A stretch of DNA of 64,000 nucleotides. It comes from Actinomycetospora straminea (GTDB lineage: Bacteria; Actinomycetota; Actinomycetes; Mycobacteriales; Pseudonocardiaceae). Each line of letters starts with the position of its first letter. Position 1 is the stretch's first letter. The stretch covers positions 41,476 through 105,475 of the forward strand of contig NZ_JAQZAN010000021.1 in the NCBI RefSeq assembly GCF_028737255.1, written 5' to 3'. Position numbers and translations under genes: made by a program. Under the pieces are notes generated by a model. The model did no database searches and was not told the DNA's origin. It saw nothing but the letters and a program-made list of their open reading frames with translations. Shown piece after piece: positions 40,683-50,019 of the stretch.

Positions 40683-42491
40683 ATGGCCGCGTCCGCCCCG
40701 ACGGGGTTCGACCCGCTGCACACCGTCCTGGTGGCGAACCGCGGCGAGATCGCTGTGCGCGTGGTGCGCGCCTGCGCCGACGCCGGCCTCACGAGCGTCG
40801 CCGTGTACGCCGACCCGGACCGGGACGCCCCGCACGTGCGCCTCGCCGACCAGGCGTTCGGGCTGGGCGGGGAGACCGCGGCCGAGTCGTACCTCGACAT
40901 CGAGAAGCTCCTCAAGGCTGCGCAGGACTCCGGCGCGAACGCGATCCACCCCGGCTACGGGTTCCTCTCGGAGAACGCCGACTTCGCCCAGGCCGTCATC
41001 GACGCCGGGCTGATCTGGATCGGGCCGAGCCCGCAGGCGATCCGCGACCTGGGCGACAAGGTCACCGCCCGCAAGATCGCCGAGCGCTCCGGCGCCCCGC
41101 TGGTCCCCGGCACGAAGGACCCGGTGGCCGACGCCGACGAGGTCATCGCCTTCGCCGACGAGCACGGGCTGCCGGTCGCGATCAAGGCGGCGTTCGGCGG
41201 CGGCGGGCGCGGCATGCGCGTCGCCCGCGAGCGCGACGAGATCGCCGAGATGTTCGACGCCGCGGTGCGCGAGGCCGTCTCGGCGTTCGGGCGCGGCGAG
41301 TCGTTCGTCGAGCGCTACCTCGACCGGCCGCGCCACGTCGAGGCGCAGGTCCTGGCCGACCAGCACGGCAACTGCATCGTCGTCGGCACCCGCGACTGCT
41401 CGCTGCAGCGCCGCCACCAGAAGCTGGTCGAGGAGGCGCCCGCGCCGTTCCTGTCCGACGAGCAGCGCAAGCGCATCCACACCTCCGCCCGCGACATCTG
41501 CGTCGAGGCCGGCTACTCCGGCGCCGGCACCGTGGAGTTCCTCGTCGGCGAGGACGGCACGATCTCGTTCCTCGAGGTCAACACCCGCCTGCAGGTCGAG
41601 CACCCGGTCTCCGAGGAGACCAGCGGGATCGACCTCGTCATCGAGCAGTTCCGCATCGCCGCCGGTCAGGTGCTGCGGTTCAGCGAGGACCCGACCCCGC
41701 GCGGGCACGCCATCGAATACCGCATCAACGGCGAGGACGCCGGCCGCGGCTTCCTGCCCGCCCCCGGCACGGTGACCCGCTTCGTCGCCCCCGACGGCCC
41801 CGGCGTGCGCGTCGACTCGGGTGTCGAGACGGGCACGGTGATCGGCGGGCAGTTCGACTCGATGGTCGGCAAGCTGATCGTCACCGGTGAGGACCGCGAG
41901 CAGGCGATGGCCCGCTCGCGGCGCGCGCTCGCCGAGCTCGTCGTCGAGGGCCTGCCGACGGTCATCCCGTTCCACCGGGCGGTGCTCGACGACCCGGCGT
42001 TCACGGCCCCGGACGGCGCCGAGTCGTTCACGGTGCACACGCGCTGGATCGAGACCGAGTTCGACAACCGGATCCCGCCCTACGAGGCCACGCCGGCCGA
42101 GGAGGCGGAGGACACGCCGCCGCGCCAGACCGTGGTCGTCGAGGTCGGCGGCAAGCGCCTCGAGGTGTCGCTGCCCGGTGACCTCGCGATCGGTGGCGGC
42201 GGGGGCGGCGCGCGGGCCGCGACGCCGAAGAAGAAGCGCGCCCGCTCCGGCGGCGGCGCCAAGGTCTCCGGCGACGCCGTCACCGCGCCGATGCAGGGCA
42301 CCGTGGTCAAGGTCGCGGTGTCCGAGGGCGACACGGTGTCGGCGGGCGACCTCGTCGTGGTCGTCGAGGCCATGAAGATGGAGAACCCGGTCACCGCCCA
42401 CAAGGACGGCGTCGTCACCGGACTCACCCTCGAGGCGGGCGCGAGCGTCAACCAGGGCACCGTGATCTGCGAGATCCCCGACGCGTCCTAG
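40683..42491 (+). CDS. accA3: Acyl-CoA carboxylase alpha subunit (biotin carboxylase plus carrier)
   Basis: Makes carboxybiotin using ATP and bicarbonate and supplies it to AccD subunits. The 602-residue protein has the biotin carboxylase domain (about 12-460): [49 protein letters not shown] (ATP loop), [20 protein letters not shown] and [15 protein letters not shown] Gly/Lys linker ([20 protein letters not shown]) leads to the biotinyl domain at about 530-602 with [14 protein letters not shown], whose Lys (about 565) is biotinylated by BirA. ATG 40683 follows AGGAGG. Position and size match Rv3285. Confidence 0.96.
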   Translation: MAASAPTGFDPLHTVLVANRGEIAVRVVRACADAGLTSVAVYADPDRDAPHVRLADQAFGLGGETAAESYLDIEKLLKAAQDSGANAIHPGYGFLSENADFAQAVIDAGLIWIGPSPQAIRDLGDKVTARKIAERSGAPLVPGTKDPVADADEVIAFADEHGLPVAIKAAFGGGGRGMRVARERDEIAEMFDAAVREAVSAFGRGESFVERYLDRPRHVEAQVLADQHGNCIVVGTRDCSLQRRHQKLVEEAPAPFLSDEQRKRIHTSARDICVEAGYSGAGTVEFLVGEDGTISFLEVNTRLQVEHPVSEETSGIDLVIEQFRIAAGQVLRFSEDPTPRGHAIEYRINGEDAGRGFLPAPGTVTRFVAPDGPGVRVDSGVETGTVIGGQFDSMVGKLIVTGEDREQAMARSRRALAELVVEGLPTVIPFHRAVLDDPAFTAPDGAESFTVHTRWIETEFDNRIPPYEATPAEEAEDTPPRQTVVVEVGGKRLEVSLPGDLAIGGGGGGARAATPKKKRARSGGGAKVSGDAVTAPMQGTVVKVAVSEGDTVSAGDLVVVVEAMKMENPVTAHKDGVVTGLTLEAGASVNQGTVICEIPDAS

Positions 42492-42510
42492 TCGGCGCAT
42501 ACTGAGGGGC

Positions 42511-42939
42511 GTGGCGGACGTCGGGGCGCACGAGCGGGAGCTCGCGATGGAGGCGCTCGACGCGCACCGTCGCGCCGGCCGTCTCGAGCGCGCCGAGCAC
42601 GCCGACCGCTGCGTGACCGCGTCCCGGGCGACGTCCCGGGCCCAGCTCGAGGCGCTGTTCTGCGACCTCCCCGAGCCCCACCCGGTCTACCCGACGGCCA
42701 CCGCGGCGTCCGCGCCGCGACCGGCGGTGGCCGGTCCGCCGGCCGCGCCGGAGCTCCCGGAGCTCGTGGCCCCCAGCGGCGCGGCGATCGCGCGGCACGC
42801 CGGGCTGATCTCGCTGCTGACGCCGGCGGCGGCCGCGGTGCTCTTCGCCGTCAGCGGCGGGCGCTTCCCCTGGATCTTCATCCTCGTGCCGATCGTGCTC
42901 GCGGCCGTGGCGTACGTCTCCCACCGCCACGGCGGTTGA
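42511..42939 (+). CDS. DUF1707 (SHOCT-like) membrane protein
   Basis: A 142-residue protein. The N-terminal DUF1707 domain (about 5-55) reads REL AMEALDAHRRAGRLERAE then HADRCVTASRATSRAQLEALF, with the family's helical LL(D) pattern ending in CDLPEPHP. A Pro/Ala linker follows, and two transmembrane helices close the protein (LISLLTPAAAAVLFAVSGG and WIFILVPIVLAAVAYVS). DUF1707 proteins are small membrane or cytoplasmic regulators of unknown mechanism. GTG 42511 has GAGGGGC upstream. It is 19 bp after accA3 on the same strand and so may be translated from the same message. Confidence 0.8.
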   Translation: MADVGAHERELAMEALDAHRRAGRLERAEHADRCVTASRATSRAQLEALFCDLPEPHPVYPTATAASAPRPAVAGPPAAPELPELVAPSGAAIARHAGLISLLTPAAAAVLFAVSGGRFPWIFILVPIVLAAVAYVSHRHGG

Positions 42940-43137
42940 GGCGTTCGCCGTCGGCGCAATCCCGGCCCCGGCGGGAACACCACGCCGGTGACCTGGCGTT
43001 GACCACGTCGTCCGACCGGACACCCGTCGTCTGCGTGTGCGGTCCCCCCGGACGGAAACCGATCGCCTGTCGGGGGTGGGTGTGATGCTCTGGGAACCGG
43101 CCCGTGACCGCCACGGCCGCCGCCACGAGGGAGAACG

Positions 43138-44616
43138 ATGACCGGCCCGTCCGGAACCGGCCAGCGCGCCGCCGCGCGACCGATGGTGATCATCATGACG
43201 CTGGTCGTCTCGGCCTTCGTCATGATCCTCAACGAGACCATCCTCAGCGTGGCGCTGCCGCACCTCACCGGCGACCTCGGGGTCTCGGCGACGACGGTGC
43301 AGTGGCTGACCAGCGGTTTCCTGCTGACGATGGGCGTGGTCATCCCGACCACGGGCTTCATCCTCAACCGCTTCACGCCGCGCCAGGTGTTCCTCGCGGC
43401 GATGACGCTGTTCAGCACGGGCACGCTGGTCTGCGCGCTGTCGCCGGGCTTCGAGCTGCTGCTCGTCGGTCGCGTCGTGCAGGCCACGGGCACCGCCGTG
43501 ATGATCCCGCTGCTCATGACCTCGGTCATGCGCCTCATCCCGGCCGAGCGCCGCGGCGCCACCATGGGCACGATCTCGATCGTCATCGCCGTGGCCCCCG
43601 CGATCGGCCCGACCATCGGCGGGCTGATCCTCTCGACGCTCGACTGGCGCTGGATGTTCTGGAGCGTGCTGCCGCTGTCGGTGGCCGCGCTCGTCGTCGG
43701 GCTGGTGCTCTTCCGGCTGGACAGCGAGACGCGCCGGACGCCGCTCGACCTGCTGTCGGTGGTCCTGTCGTTCTTCGCCTTCGGCGGCATCGTCTACGGG
43801 CTCTCGACGCTGGGTCACGGCGGCAGCGGCGGGATCCCGCCGTGGGCCGCGCTGGTCGTCGGCGCCCTCGGGCTGCTGACGTTCGTGCTGCGCCAGGTGC
43901 AGCTCCAGCGCAGCGAGTCGGCGCTGCTCGACCTCCGGCCATTCAGCCACCGGCAGTTCGTCGTCGCCATCGTGCTCTCGGCCTTGCTGTTCATGTCCCT
44001 GCTGGGCGCCGGGGCGATCCTGCTGCCGATCTACCTGCAGAACGTGCTCGGCGTGAGCGCCGCGACCACGGGTCTCGCGGTGCTGCCCGGCGGCCTCGTG
44101 CTGGGGTTCATGGGCCGCCCGGTGGGCCGGCTGTTCGACCGCGTCGGCGCCCGGCCGCTCGTCATCCCCGGCGCGATCGGGCTGGCGACGTCGATGTGGC
44201 TGCTCGCGGCGCTCGGCGCGGGGGCGGCGCTGTGGATGGTCATCGGGGCGCACATCCTGCTCATGGTGTCGCTGGGCCTGATGATGACGCCGCTGCTCAC
44301 CGAGGGCCTCGCGGTGCTGCCCGAGAACCTGTACTCGCACGGCAGCGCGATCCTCACCACGCTGCAGCAGGTCGCGGGTGCGGCCGGCACGGCGGGGTTC
44401 GTGACGATCGCGGCCATCGGGTCGGCGACCGCCGGGGGCACGCCCGACGCGGCCGGCCTGCGGCTCGCGTTCATGGCCGCCGGCGTCATCGGGCTGATCG
44501 CCGTCGCGGTGTCGTTCATGGTGCGGCGCAAGCCGGCCCCCGACGCCACCGCGAGCGGGAGCGGGGACGAGGCGCCGGCCGACACCGCCCCGTCCACGCC
44601 GGTCGCGGGCGGCTGA
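43138..44616 (+). CDS. MFS drug:H+ antiporter, DHA2 (EmrB/QacA) family
   Basis: A 492-residue 14-helix exporter. The opening helix VVSAFVMILNETILSVALPH and VQWLTSGFLLTMGVVIPTTG carry the DHA2 signatures; GRVVQATGTAVMIPLLMTSV and AIGPTIGGLILSTLDWRWMF include motif C (GP-x-GG) that marks antiporters. Loops after helix 6 (RLDSETRRTPLDLLS) and a C-terminal acidic tail are cytoplasmic. The closest known type is LfrA/EmrB-like export of lipophilic drugs. ATG 43138 follows a purine stretch (GGGAGAACG). The gene is convergent with the DUF1772 gene, 3 bp from its stop. No regulator is adjacent. Confidence 0.93.
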   Translation: MTGPSGTGQRAAARPMVIIMTLVVSAFVMILNETILSVALPHLTGDLGVSATTVQWLTSGFLLTMGVVIPTTGFILNRFTPRQVFLAAMTLFSTGTLVCALSPGFELLLVGRVVQATGTAVMIPLLMTSVMRLIPAERRGATMGTISIVIAVAPAIGPTIGGLILSTLDWRWMFWSVLPLSVAALVVGLVLFRLDSETRRTPLDLLSVVLSFFAFGGIVYGLSTLGHGGSGGIPPWAALVVGALGLLTFVLRQVQLQRSESALLDLRPFSHRQFVVAIVLSALLFMSLLGAGAILLPIYLQNVLGVSAATTGLAVLPGGLVLGFMGRPVGRLFDRVGARPLVIPGAIGLATSMWLLAALGAGAALWMVIGAHILLMVSLGLMMTPLLTEGLAVLPENLYSHGSAILTTLQQVAGAAGTAGFVTIAAIGSATAGGTPDAAGLRLAFMAAGVIGLIAVAVSFMVRRKPAPDATASGSGDEAPADTAPSTPVAGG

Positions 44617-44619
44617 CCG

Positions 44620-45099
44620 TCACACCAGCGGCGCCGCCAGGAGGGCCACGGCCCCCAGGGTGGTGACGGCGGTGCGCACGCCGTGCGCGCGCACCCAGGG
44701 TCGCTCGAACGCCTCGCGGACCCGGACGACCTCACCGGCGTCGGAGCCGTCCGGGTCCGCGCGGTCGAGTGCCGTGTTCAGCGGGATGTTCACCGCGATC
44801 GTGATCGCGAGCGACGCGACCTGCAGCACCGCCCCGACGAGCACGAGCACCAGCGGCGTGCCCGCCACCAGCGCCGGCACGAGCGCCGCGACGCCCACCA
44901 GCGGGGCGCCGAGGAACAGCACGACGAACCCGGGGCGCACGATCACCCGGTTCACGGTCGCCATGACCGACACCAGCACCGCGTCGGGCAGCAGCGCCAG
45001 CGACGGCATGATCGCCAGCGAGAACGCCAGGTAGAGCCCGGCGAGCATGGCCGAGAGCAGGCCGGCGAGCAGCGTCGCCGCGGGGACCAGGGTCGTCAC
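44620..45099 (-). CDS. DUF1772 membrane protein
   Basis: A 159-residue protein with four predicted transmembrane helices: AATLLAGLLSAMLAGLYLAF, VLFLGAPLVGVAALVPALVA, VLVLVGAVLQVASLAITIAV and VTTLGAVALLAAPL. The segment LYLAFSLAIMPSLA and VNIPLNTALDRADP, with Asn-Pro-Leu-Asn, are the DUF1772 (anthrone-oxygenase-like) signature. The catalytic role is known only for a few fungal relatives, so none is assigned. The ATG is preceded by GACCCTGGTC-type sequence without a strong ribosome site. It lies beyond the hairpin at 45204-45256 that should end the glpD transcript, so it probably has its own promoter. Confidence 0.8.
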   Translation of the reverse strand: MTTLVPAATLLAGLLSAMLAGLYLAFSLAIMPSLALLPDAVLVSVMATVNRVIVRPGFVVLFLGAPLVGVAALVPALVAGTPLVLVLVGAVLQVASLAITIAVNIPLNTALDRADPDGSDAGEVVRVREAFERPWVRAHGVRTAVTTLGAVALLAAPLV

Positions 45100-45203
45100 G
45101 GCGATCAGTCCACCGATCGCCCGATCCCCCGACCAGTGCCGCCCGTCCGGGGTCCCTGCCCGCCCGTCCGGGAGCGCGCCCGTCGGGGGCGCCCACGCCT
45201 CCG

Positions 45204-45256
45204 GGAGCGAGGGCGTCCCCCGCTGCGTCCCACGCAGCGGGGGCGTCCCTCGCTCC
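45204..45256. terminator. Terminator hairpin downstream of glpD
   Basis: Two 25-base arms (45204-45228 and 45232-45256) around a 3-base loop pair except for a symmetrical CGT/CGT internal bulge. It lies 15 bp past the glpD stop, so it should terminate glpD transcription. The left arm shares AGCGAGGGCGTC with the hairpin at 18557-18609. Confidence 0.85.
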
Positions 45257-45270
45257 TCGGTGGGCGCGCC

Positions 45271-47094
45271 TCAGCCGGTCCCGAGTGCCGCGAGCCGGGG
45301 CGCGCGGGGGTCGGGCGCGGCGACGCGGAGCTTGTCGGCCTCGACGTCGGTGTCGACCGTCTGCGAGTCCCGCTCGGCCTGGACGCGCTCGATGTAGGAG
45401 CGGACCTCGAGGTCGCGCTGCTCGTCGGTCCAGCCCAGGAGCTCGGCCATCTGCGCGCCCACGGCCTCGGCCGAGTCGATGCCGCGGTGGGCGTACTCGA
45501 TCGAGATGCGGGTGCGCCGGGTGAGTACGTCGTCGAGGTGCACCGCGCCCTCGTAGGCCACCGCGTACGCGATCTCCACGCGCAGGTAGTCCGGCGACGC
45601 GGGCACGGGCTCGAGCAGCGAGGGGTCCTCGTCACCCATGGCCAGCAGGCCGTGCAGGAGCGAGCCGTAGCGGTCGAGCAGGTGCCGGACGCGGTGCGGG
45701 TGCAGGCCGTGGCGTGTGCCCAGCTGCTCGGCCTGGTTGACCAGCGCGAAGTACCCGTCGGCGCCGACGAGCGGCACGCGGTCGGTCACCGACGGCGCCA
45801 CCCGGGTCGGGATGTCCTCGGCCGCCGCGTCGATCGCGTCGGCGGCCATGACCCGGTAGGTCGTGTACTTGCCGCCCGCGATCGCCACGAGGCCCGGCAT
45901 GACCCGCGAGACGGCGTGCTCACGCGAGAGCTTCGAGGTCTGCTCGGACTCGCCGGCCAGCAGCGGGCGCAGGCCGGCGTAGACGCCCTCGATGTCGTCG
46001 TGGCTCAGCGGCGTGACCAGCACCGAGTTGATGTGCTCGAGCAGGTAGTCGAGGTCCTTGCGCGTCGCCGCGGGGTGGGCGAGGTCGAGGTTCCACTCGG
46101 TGTCGGTGGTGCCGACGATCCAGTGGTTGCGCCACGGGATGACGAACAGCACCGACTTCTCGGTGCGCAGGATCATCCCGGTGTCCGACGGGATCTTGTC
46201 GCGCGCCACGAGGAAGTGGACGCCCTTCGACGCCTTGACGCGGAAGCGGCCGCGGGTGCCGGCGGCGTGCTGCATCTGGTCGGTCCAGACCCCGGTGCAG
46301 TTGACGACCACCGACGCGCGGACGTCGGTCTCGCGGCCGGACTCGACGTCGCGGATGCGGACGCCGGCGACCCGGTCGACCTCGTGCAGGAAGTCGACGA
46401 CCTGGGTCGACGTGCGCACCACCGCGCCGTACTGCGCGGCCGTGCGCCCGACCATCATCGTGTGGCGGGCGTCGTCGGCCTGGGCGTCGTAGTAGCGGAT
46501 CGCGCCGACGAGGGCGCTGCGCTTGAGCGCCGGCGCCATCCGCAGCGCGCCCGAGCGCGTCAGCTGCTTCTGGTGGGGCAGCGAGCTCTTGCCGCCCATC
46601 GTGTCGTAGAGCGTGACGCCGGCCGTGACGTACGGGCGCTCCCAGTGCTTGGTCAGCGGGTAGAGGAAGCTGACCGGCTTGATCAGGTGCGGGGCGAGGC
46701 GGGTCATGTTGAGCTCGCGCTCGCGCAGGGCCTCGCGCACCAGCCCGAAGTCGAGCTGCTCGAGGTAGCGCAGCCCGCCGTGGAAGAGCTTCGACGACCG
46801 GCTCGACGTCCCCGACGCGAGGTCGCGCGCCTCGACCAGCGCCACCTTCAGGCCCCGGGTGGCCGCGTCCAGCGCCGCGCCGGTGCCGACGACCCCGCCG
46901 CCGACCACCACGACGTCGAACTGCTCCGAGGCCAGCCGGTCCCAGGCGCACTCGCGGGCCGCCGGTCCCAGGCGGGACGGCTCGGCGGCGGCGTCCAGCG
47001 CCTCCGCCTCCGCGGCGGCACCCGCGTCGGGCACCACCCCCACGTCGCCCGCCCCGCGGTCCGCGGCGCCCCCTGCACTCCGTCCAGCGCCCAC
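45271..47094 (-). CDS. glpD: Glycerol-3-phosphate dehydrogenase (FAD, aerobic type)
   Basis: Oxidises sn-glycerol-3-phosphate to dihydroxyacetone phosphate and passes electrons to quinone. The 607-residue protein has the FAD fold VVVVGGGVVGTGAALDAA, the GlpD signature DLASGTSSRSSKLFHGGLRY, HFLVARDKIPSDTGM, HWIVGTTDTEWN, a helical C-terminal domain with LDDVLTRRTRISIEYAHRG and a long acidic-basic tail. The start GTG 47094 has GAGAGGGGA upstream; the first 45 residues (Gly/Ala-rich) are not part of the usual protein. It corresponds to GlpD2 (Rv3302c). It is divergent from glpF-glpK, so glycerol uptake, phosphorylation and oxidation are encoded together. Probably induced by glycerol or glycerol-3-phosphate through a regulator acting in the shared promoter. 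Confidence 0.95.
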   Translation of the reverse strand: MGAGRSAGGAADRGAGDVGVVPDAGAAAEAEALDAAAEPSRLGPAARECAWDRLASEQFDVVVVGGGVVGTGAALDAATRGLKVALVEARDLASGTSSRSSKLFHGGLRYLEQLDFGLVREALRERELNMTRLAPHLIKPVSFLYPLTKHWERPYVTAGVTLYDTMGGKSSLPHQKQLTRSGALRMAPALKRSALVGAIRYYDAQADDARHTMMVGRTAAQYGAVVRTSTQVVDFLHEVDRVAGVRIRDVESGRETDVRASVVVNCTGVWTDQMQHAAGTRGRFRVKASKGVHFLVARDKIPSDTGMILRTEKSVLFVIPWRNHWIVGTTDTEWNLDLAHPAATRKDLDYLLEHINSVLVTPLSHDDIEGVYAGLRPLLAGESEQTSKLSREHAVSRVMPGLVAIAGGKYTTYRVMAADAIDAAAEDIPTRVAPSVTDRVPLVGADGYFALVNQAEQLGTRHGLHPHRVRHLLDRYGSLLHGLLAMGDEDPSLLEPVPASPDYLRVEIAYAVAYEGAVHLDDVLTRRTRISIEYAHRGIDSAEAVGAQMAELLGWTDEQRDLEVRSYIERVQAERDSQTVDTDVEADKLRVAAPDPRAPRLAALGTG

Positions 47095-47416
47095 GTCCGA
47101 TCCCCTCTCGTCTGTCCCTGTGCGTCGCGTCGTACCGGGGCTGCCGTTCCGCACCGTCCGCGGGCGACCCCAGGGCGCTCCCCGCCACTCACGCTAACGC
47201 GGCAGCGCCACCGCGGGCACCGAGCACGCGGCGCGATCACCTGGTCCGTCCCGGTAACCGGATTCCCGTGGACCGGACCGGTCACCCGCGAGATCCCCGC
47301 GGATCATGGACACACGGTGAAGCGCGCCACTACCGTCGCCGATCACGCACGCCCTGGGCCGACCCAGGACCCCGGACGGCGTCGCAGGGGCTGGGTCGGC
47401 GCAGACAGGAGTCCTC
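47095..47416. promoter_or_regulatory. Shared glpD/glpF promoter with three palindromes
   Basis: The 322-bp divergent region has no gene. It contains three perfect inverted repeats within 55 bp: CCGGT-A-ACCGG (47251-47261), GACCGG-A-CCGGTC (47271-47283) and GATCC-CCGC-GGATC (47292-47305). The first two share the ACCGG half-site. Together they look like operator sites for a glycerol-responsive repressor. The DNA nearer to glpF ends in AGGAG before GTG 47417. No regulator gene of the GlpR kind is in the window. Confidence 0.5.
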
Positions 47417-48139
47417 GTGAGCGCAGGAAGCATCATCCTCTCGGAGTTCCTCGGCACCATGGTGCTGCTCCTCTTCGGCTGTGGGGTCGTGGCCAACGTG
47501 CTGCTGACCCGCACGAACGCCGACGGAGACACCGCGTCGTGGGTGCTCATCACCTTCGGTTGGGGGTTCGGCGTGTTCGCCGGCGCCAGCATCGCCGACG
47601 CCTCCGGCGGCGCGATCAACCCGGCCGTCACCCTGGCCAGCGCGATCGCCGGCGGCACGCCGTGGTCGCAGGTGCCGTGGTACTTCATCGGCCAGTTCCT
47701 GGGCGCCTTCGTCGGCGCGGTCCTGGCCTGGCTGGTCTACAAGTTGCAGTTCGACGCCGGCGAGGACAACTCGGGAACGCTGAACATCTTCTCGACCAAC
47801 CCGCCGATCAAGAAGCCGGTGTGGAACCTGGTCACGGAGGCCATCGGGACGTTCGCGCTGGTGCTGTTCCTGCTGGTCGCCCCCTACGGCGACAGCCCGG
47901 CGATCTACGCGGCCGCCGCCGCGGTCGTCATGGGCATCGGGCAGACGCTGGGTGGCCCCACGGGCTACGCGATCAACCCGGCCCGTGACCTCGGGCCGCG
48001 CATCGCCTACGCGGTCCTGCCGATCCGCGGCAAGGGCCGCCCCGACTGGGGCTACTCGTGGGTGCCCGTCGTGGGCCCGCTCATCGGCGCCGCGCTCGCG
48101 GCGCTCGTCGCCGCCGTCGCGCCCGTCGCGGCGGGCTGA
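47417..48139 (+). CDS. glpF: Glycerol facilitator (aquaglyceroporin)
   Basis: A 240-residue channel of the MIP family. Two NPA half-helices are visible: GGAINPAVTLA in the first repeat and GYAINPARDLGPR in the second. The Asp after the second NPAR (NPARDLGPR) is the residue that distinguishes glycerol facilitators from water-only aquaporins. Six hydrophobic segments flank these. The GTG start has AGGAG 8 nt upstream. It is followed by glpK (90 bp gap), so glycerol is imported and phosphorylated by one operon. Expression is expected to respond to the palindromes upstream. Confidence 0.93.
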   Translation: MSAGSIILSEFLGTMVLLLFGCGVVANVLLTRTNADGDTASWVLITFGWGFGVFAGASIADASGGAINPAVTLASAIAGGTPWSQVPWYFIGQFLGAFVGAVLAWLVYKLQFDAGEDNSGTLNIFSTNPPIKKPVWNLVTEAIGTFALVLFLLVAPYGDSPAIYAAAAAVVMGIGQTLGGPTGYAINPARDLGPRIAYAVLPIRGKGRPDWGYSWVPVVGPLIGAALAALVAAVAPVAAG

Positions 48140-48229
48140 TCCGCCCGGCCGGCGCCCGCTCCCGTGCACCGGGGGCGGGCGCCCGGCCATGATCCCCACG
48201 TCTCCACGATCTCGCCAGGGAGCCCCCGC

Positions 48230-49732
48230 ATGACCCAGTACGTCGCCGCGATCGACCAGGGCACGACGTCGACCCGGTGCATGATCTTCGACCACTCGGG
48301 ACGGGTCGTCGCGGTCGACCAGCTCGAGCACCAGCAGATCTTCCCGAGGGCGGGGTGGGTCGAGCACGACGCCTCGGAGATCTGGGGCAACACCCGCCAG
48401 GTGTGCGGCGGGGCGCTCGCCCGCGCCGACCTCAACGCCGACCAGATCGCGGCCGTCGGCATCACCAACCAGCGCGAGACCACGGTCATCTGGGACAAGG
48501 CCACCGGCGAGCCCATCCACAACGCGATCGTCTGGCAGGACACCCGCACGCAGGCCATCTGCGACGAGCTCGGCGCGCTCGGTGGCGGCGCGGAGCGCTA
48601 CCGCGCGAAGACCGGCCTCCCGCTGGCCACGTACTTCGCGGGCCCGAAGGCGCGCTGGATCCTCGACAACGTCGAGGGCGCCCGCGAGCGGGCCGAGCGC
48701 GGCGAGCTGGCGTTCGGGACCATGGACACCTGGGTGCTGTGGAACGCGACCGGCGGCAACGAGGGCGGGCTGCACGTCACCGACCCGACGAACGCGTCGC
48801 GCACGCTGCTCATGAACATCGACACGCTCGAGTGGGACCCGCAGCTCTGCGAGGAGATCGGCGTCCCGATGGCGATGCTGCCGGAGATCCGGTCGTCGTC
48901 GGAGAACTACGCCCCCATCCGCGCCCGCGGCACGTTCCGCGACGTCCCGGTGGCCGGCATCCTCGGCGACCAGCAGGCCGCGACGTTCGGCCAGGCGTGC
49001 CTGGACGTCGGCGAGGCCAAGAACACCTACGGCACCGGCAACTTCGTGCTGCTCAACACGGGCACGGAGAAGGTCGAGTCGAAGAACGGCCTGCTCACGA
49101 CGGTCTGCTACAAGATCGGCGACGCCCCGCAGGTCTACGCGCTCGAGGGCTCGATCGCGGTCACGGGCTCGCTGGTGCAGTGGATGCGCGACAACCTCGG
49201 GATCATCTCGTCGGCGCCCGAGATCGAGGACCTCGCCAAGACGGTCGACGACAACGGCGGCGCCTACTTCGTGCCGGCCTTCTCCGGGCTCTTCGCGCCC
49301 TACTGGCGCTCCGACGCCCGCGGCGCGATCGTCGGGCTGACCCGCTACGTCAACAAGGGGCACCTCGCCCGCGCCGTCCTCGAGGCCACCGCGTTCCAGA
49401 CCCGCGAGGTCATCGACGCGATGAACGCCGACTCCGGGGTGCCGCTGACGACCCTCAAGGTCGACGGCGGCATGGTCGGCAACGAGGTGCTCATGCAGTT
49501 CCAGGCCGACCTGCTCGGCGTCGACGTCATCCGGCCGGTGGTCGCCGAGACGACGGCCCTGGGCGCGGCCTACGCCGCCGGCCTCGCGGTCGGGTTCTGG
49601 GAGTCCGAGCAGGACATCCGCGACAACTGGGCCCAGGACAAGGTCTGGTCGCCGTCGATGGACCCGAGCCTGCGCGACGAGACCTACGCGCAGTGGAAGA
49701 AGGCGGTCACCCGCACGTTCGACTGGGCCTGA
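48230..49732 (+). CDS. glpK: Glycerol kinase
   Basis: Phosphorylates glycerol to sn-glycerol-3-phosphate, trapping it after GlpF. The 500-residue FGGY kinase starts [20 protein letters not shown] (phosphate loop), then [13 protein letters not shown] and [10 protein letters not shown], the glycerol-binding Arg/Glu. In the second half, [19 protein letters not shown] and the FGGY C-terminal signature [20 protein letters not shown] with [20 protein letters not shown] are present. ATG 48230 has CAGGGAG upstream. A strong hairpin begins 8 bp after the stop. The enzyme's product feeds GlpD, encoded divergently. Confidence 0.96.
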   Translation: MTQYVAAIDQGTTSTRCMIFDHSGRVVAVDQLEHQQIFPRAGWVEHDASEIWGNTRQVCGGALARADLNADQIAAVGITNQRETTVIWDKATGEPIHNAIVWQDTRTQAICDELGALGGGAERYRAKTGLPLATYFAGPKARWILDNVEGARERAERGELAFGTMDTWVLWNATGGNEGGLHVTDPTNASRTLLMNIDTLEWDPQLCEEIGVPMAMLPEIRSSSENYAPIRARGTFRDVPVAGILGDQQAATFGQACLDVGEAKNTYGTGNFVLLNTGTEKVESKNGLLTTVCYKIGDAPQVYALEGSIAVTGSLVQWMRDNLGIISSAPEIEDLAKTVDDNGGAYFVPAFSGLFAPYWRSDARGAIVGLTRYVNKGHLARAVLEATAFQTREVIDAMNADSGVPLTTLKVDGGMVGNEVLMQFQADLLGVDVIRPVVAETTALGAAYAAGLAVGFWESEQDIRDNWAQDKVWSPSMDPSLRDETYAQWKKAVTRTFDWA

Positions 49733-49739
49733 TCCGGGA

Positions 49740-49799
49740 GCCGGCGGCGCCGGGACCGCGGGTCACCCGAGCGGCCGGTCCCGGCACGTCGCCGCCGGC
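49740..49799. terminator. Terminator hairpin after glpK
   Basis: Two nested perfect stems: GCCGGCGGCG (49740-49749) pairs with CGCCGCCGGC (49790-49799), and CCGGGACCG (49750-49758) pairs with CGGTCCCGG (49776-49784), separated by a small one-sided bulge. Eight bp after the glpK stop, it is well placed to end the glpF-glpK transcript. Confidence 0.85.
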
Positions 49800-50019
49800 A
49801 CGGGCACACCGCGCCGGCGCCCGTCCGGTCCGACCTCCGCGTCCCACCCTCGGGGGGGTCGGGGTGGGCTGCGCTGTCGTCGGCGGCCGCTCGGGCGACG
49901 TGCTCCAGCATCGGCGCGCGCCGCGAACCCCGCCCCAGGGTGAATCCCTAGTCCACGCCGGGCGTCCGGCTGGTCACGTCCCGGGGTCGCGCGGCACGAT
50001 CGCCGAGGGGGTGCGGCGC

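Noticed and set aside
44683..47988. An 1101-codon plus-strand frame over glpD
   Set aside because: Antisense to the conserved glpD; its product is Arg/Asp/His-rich without domains.
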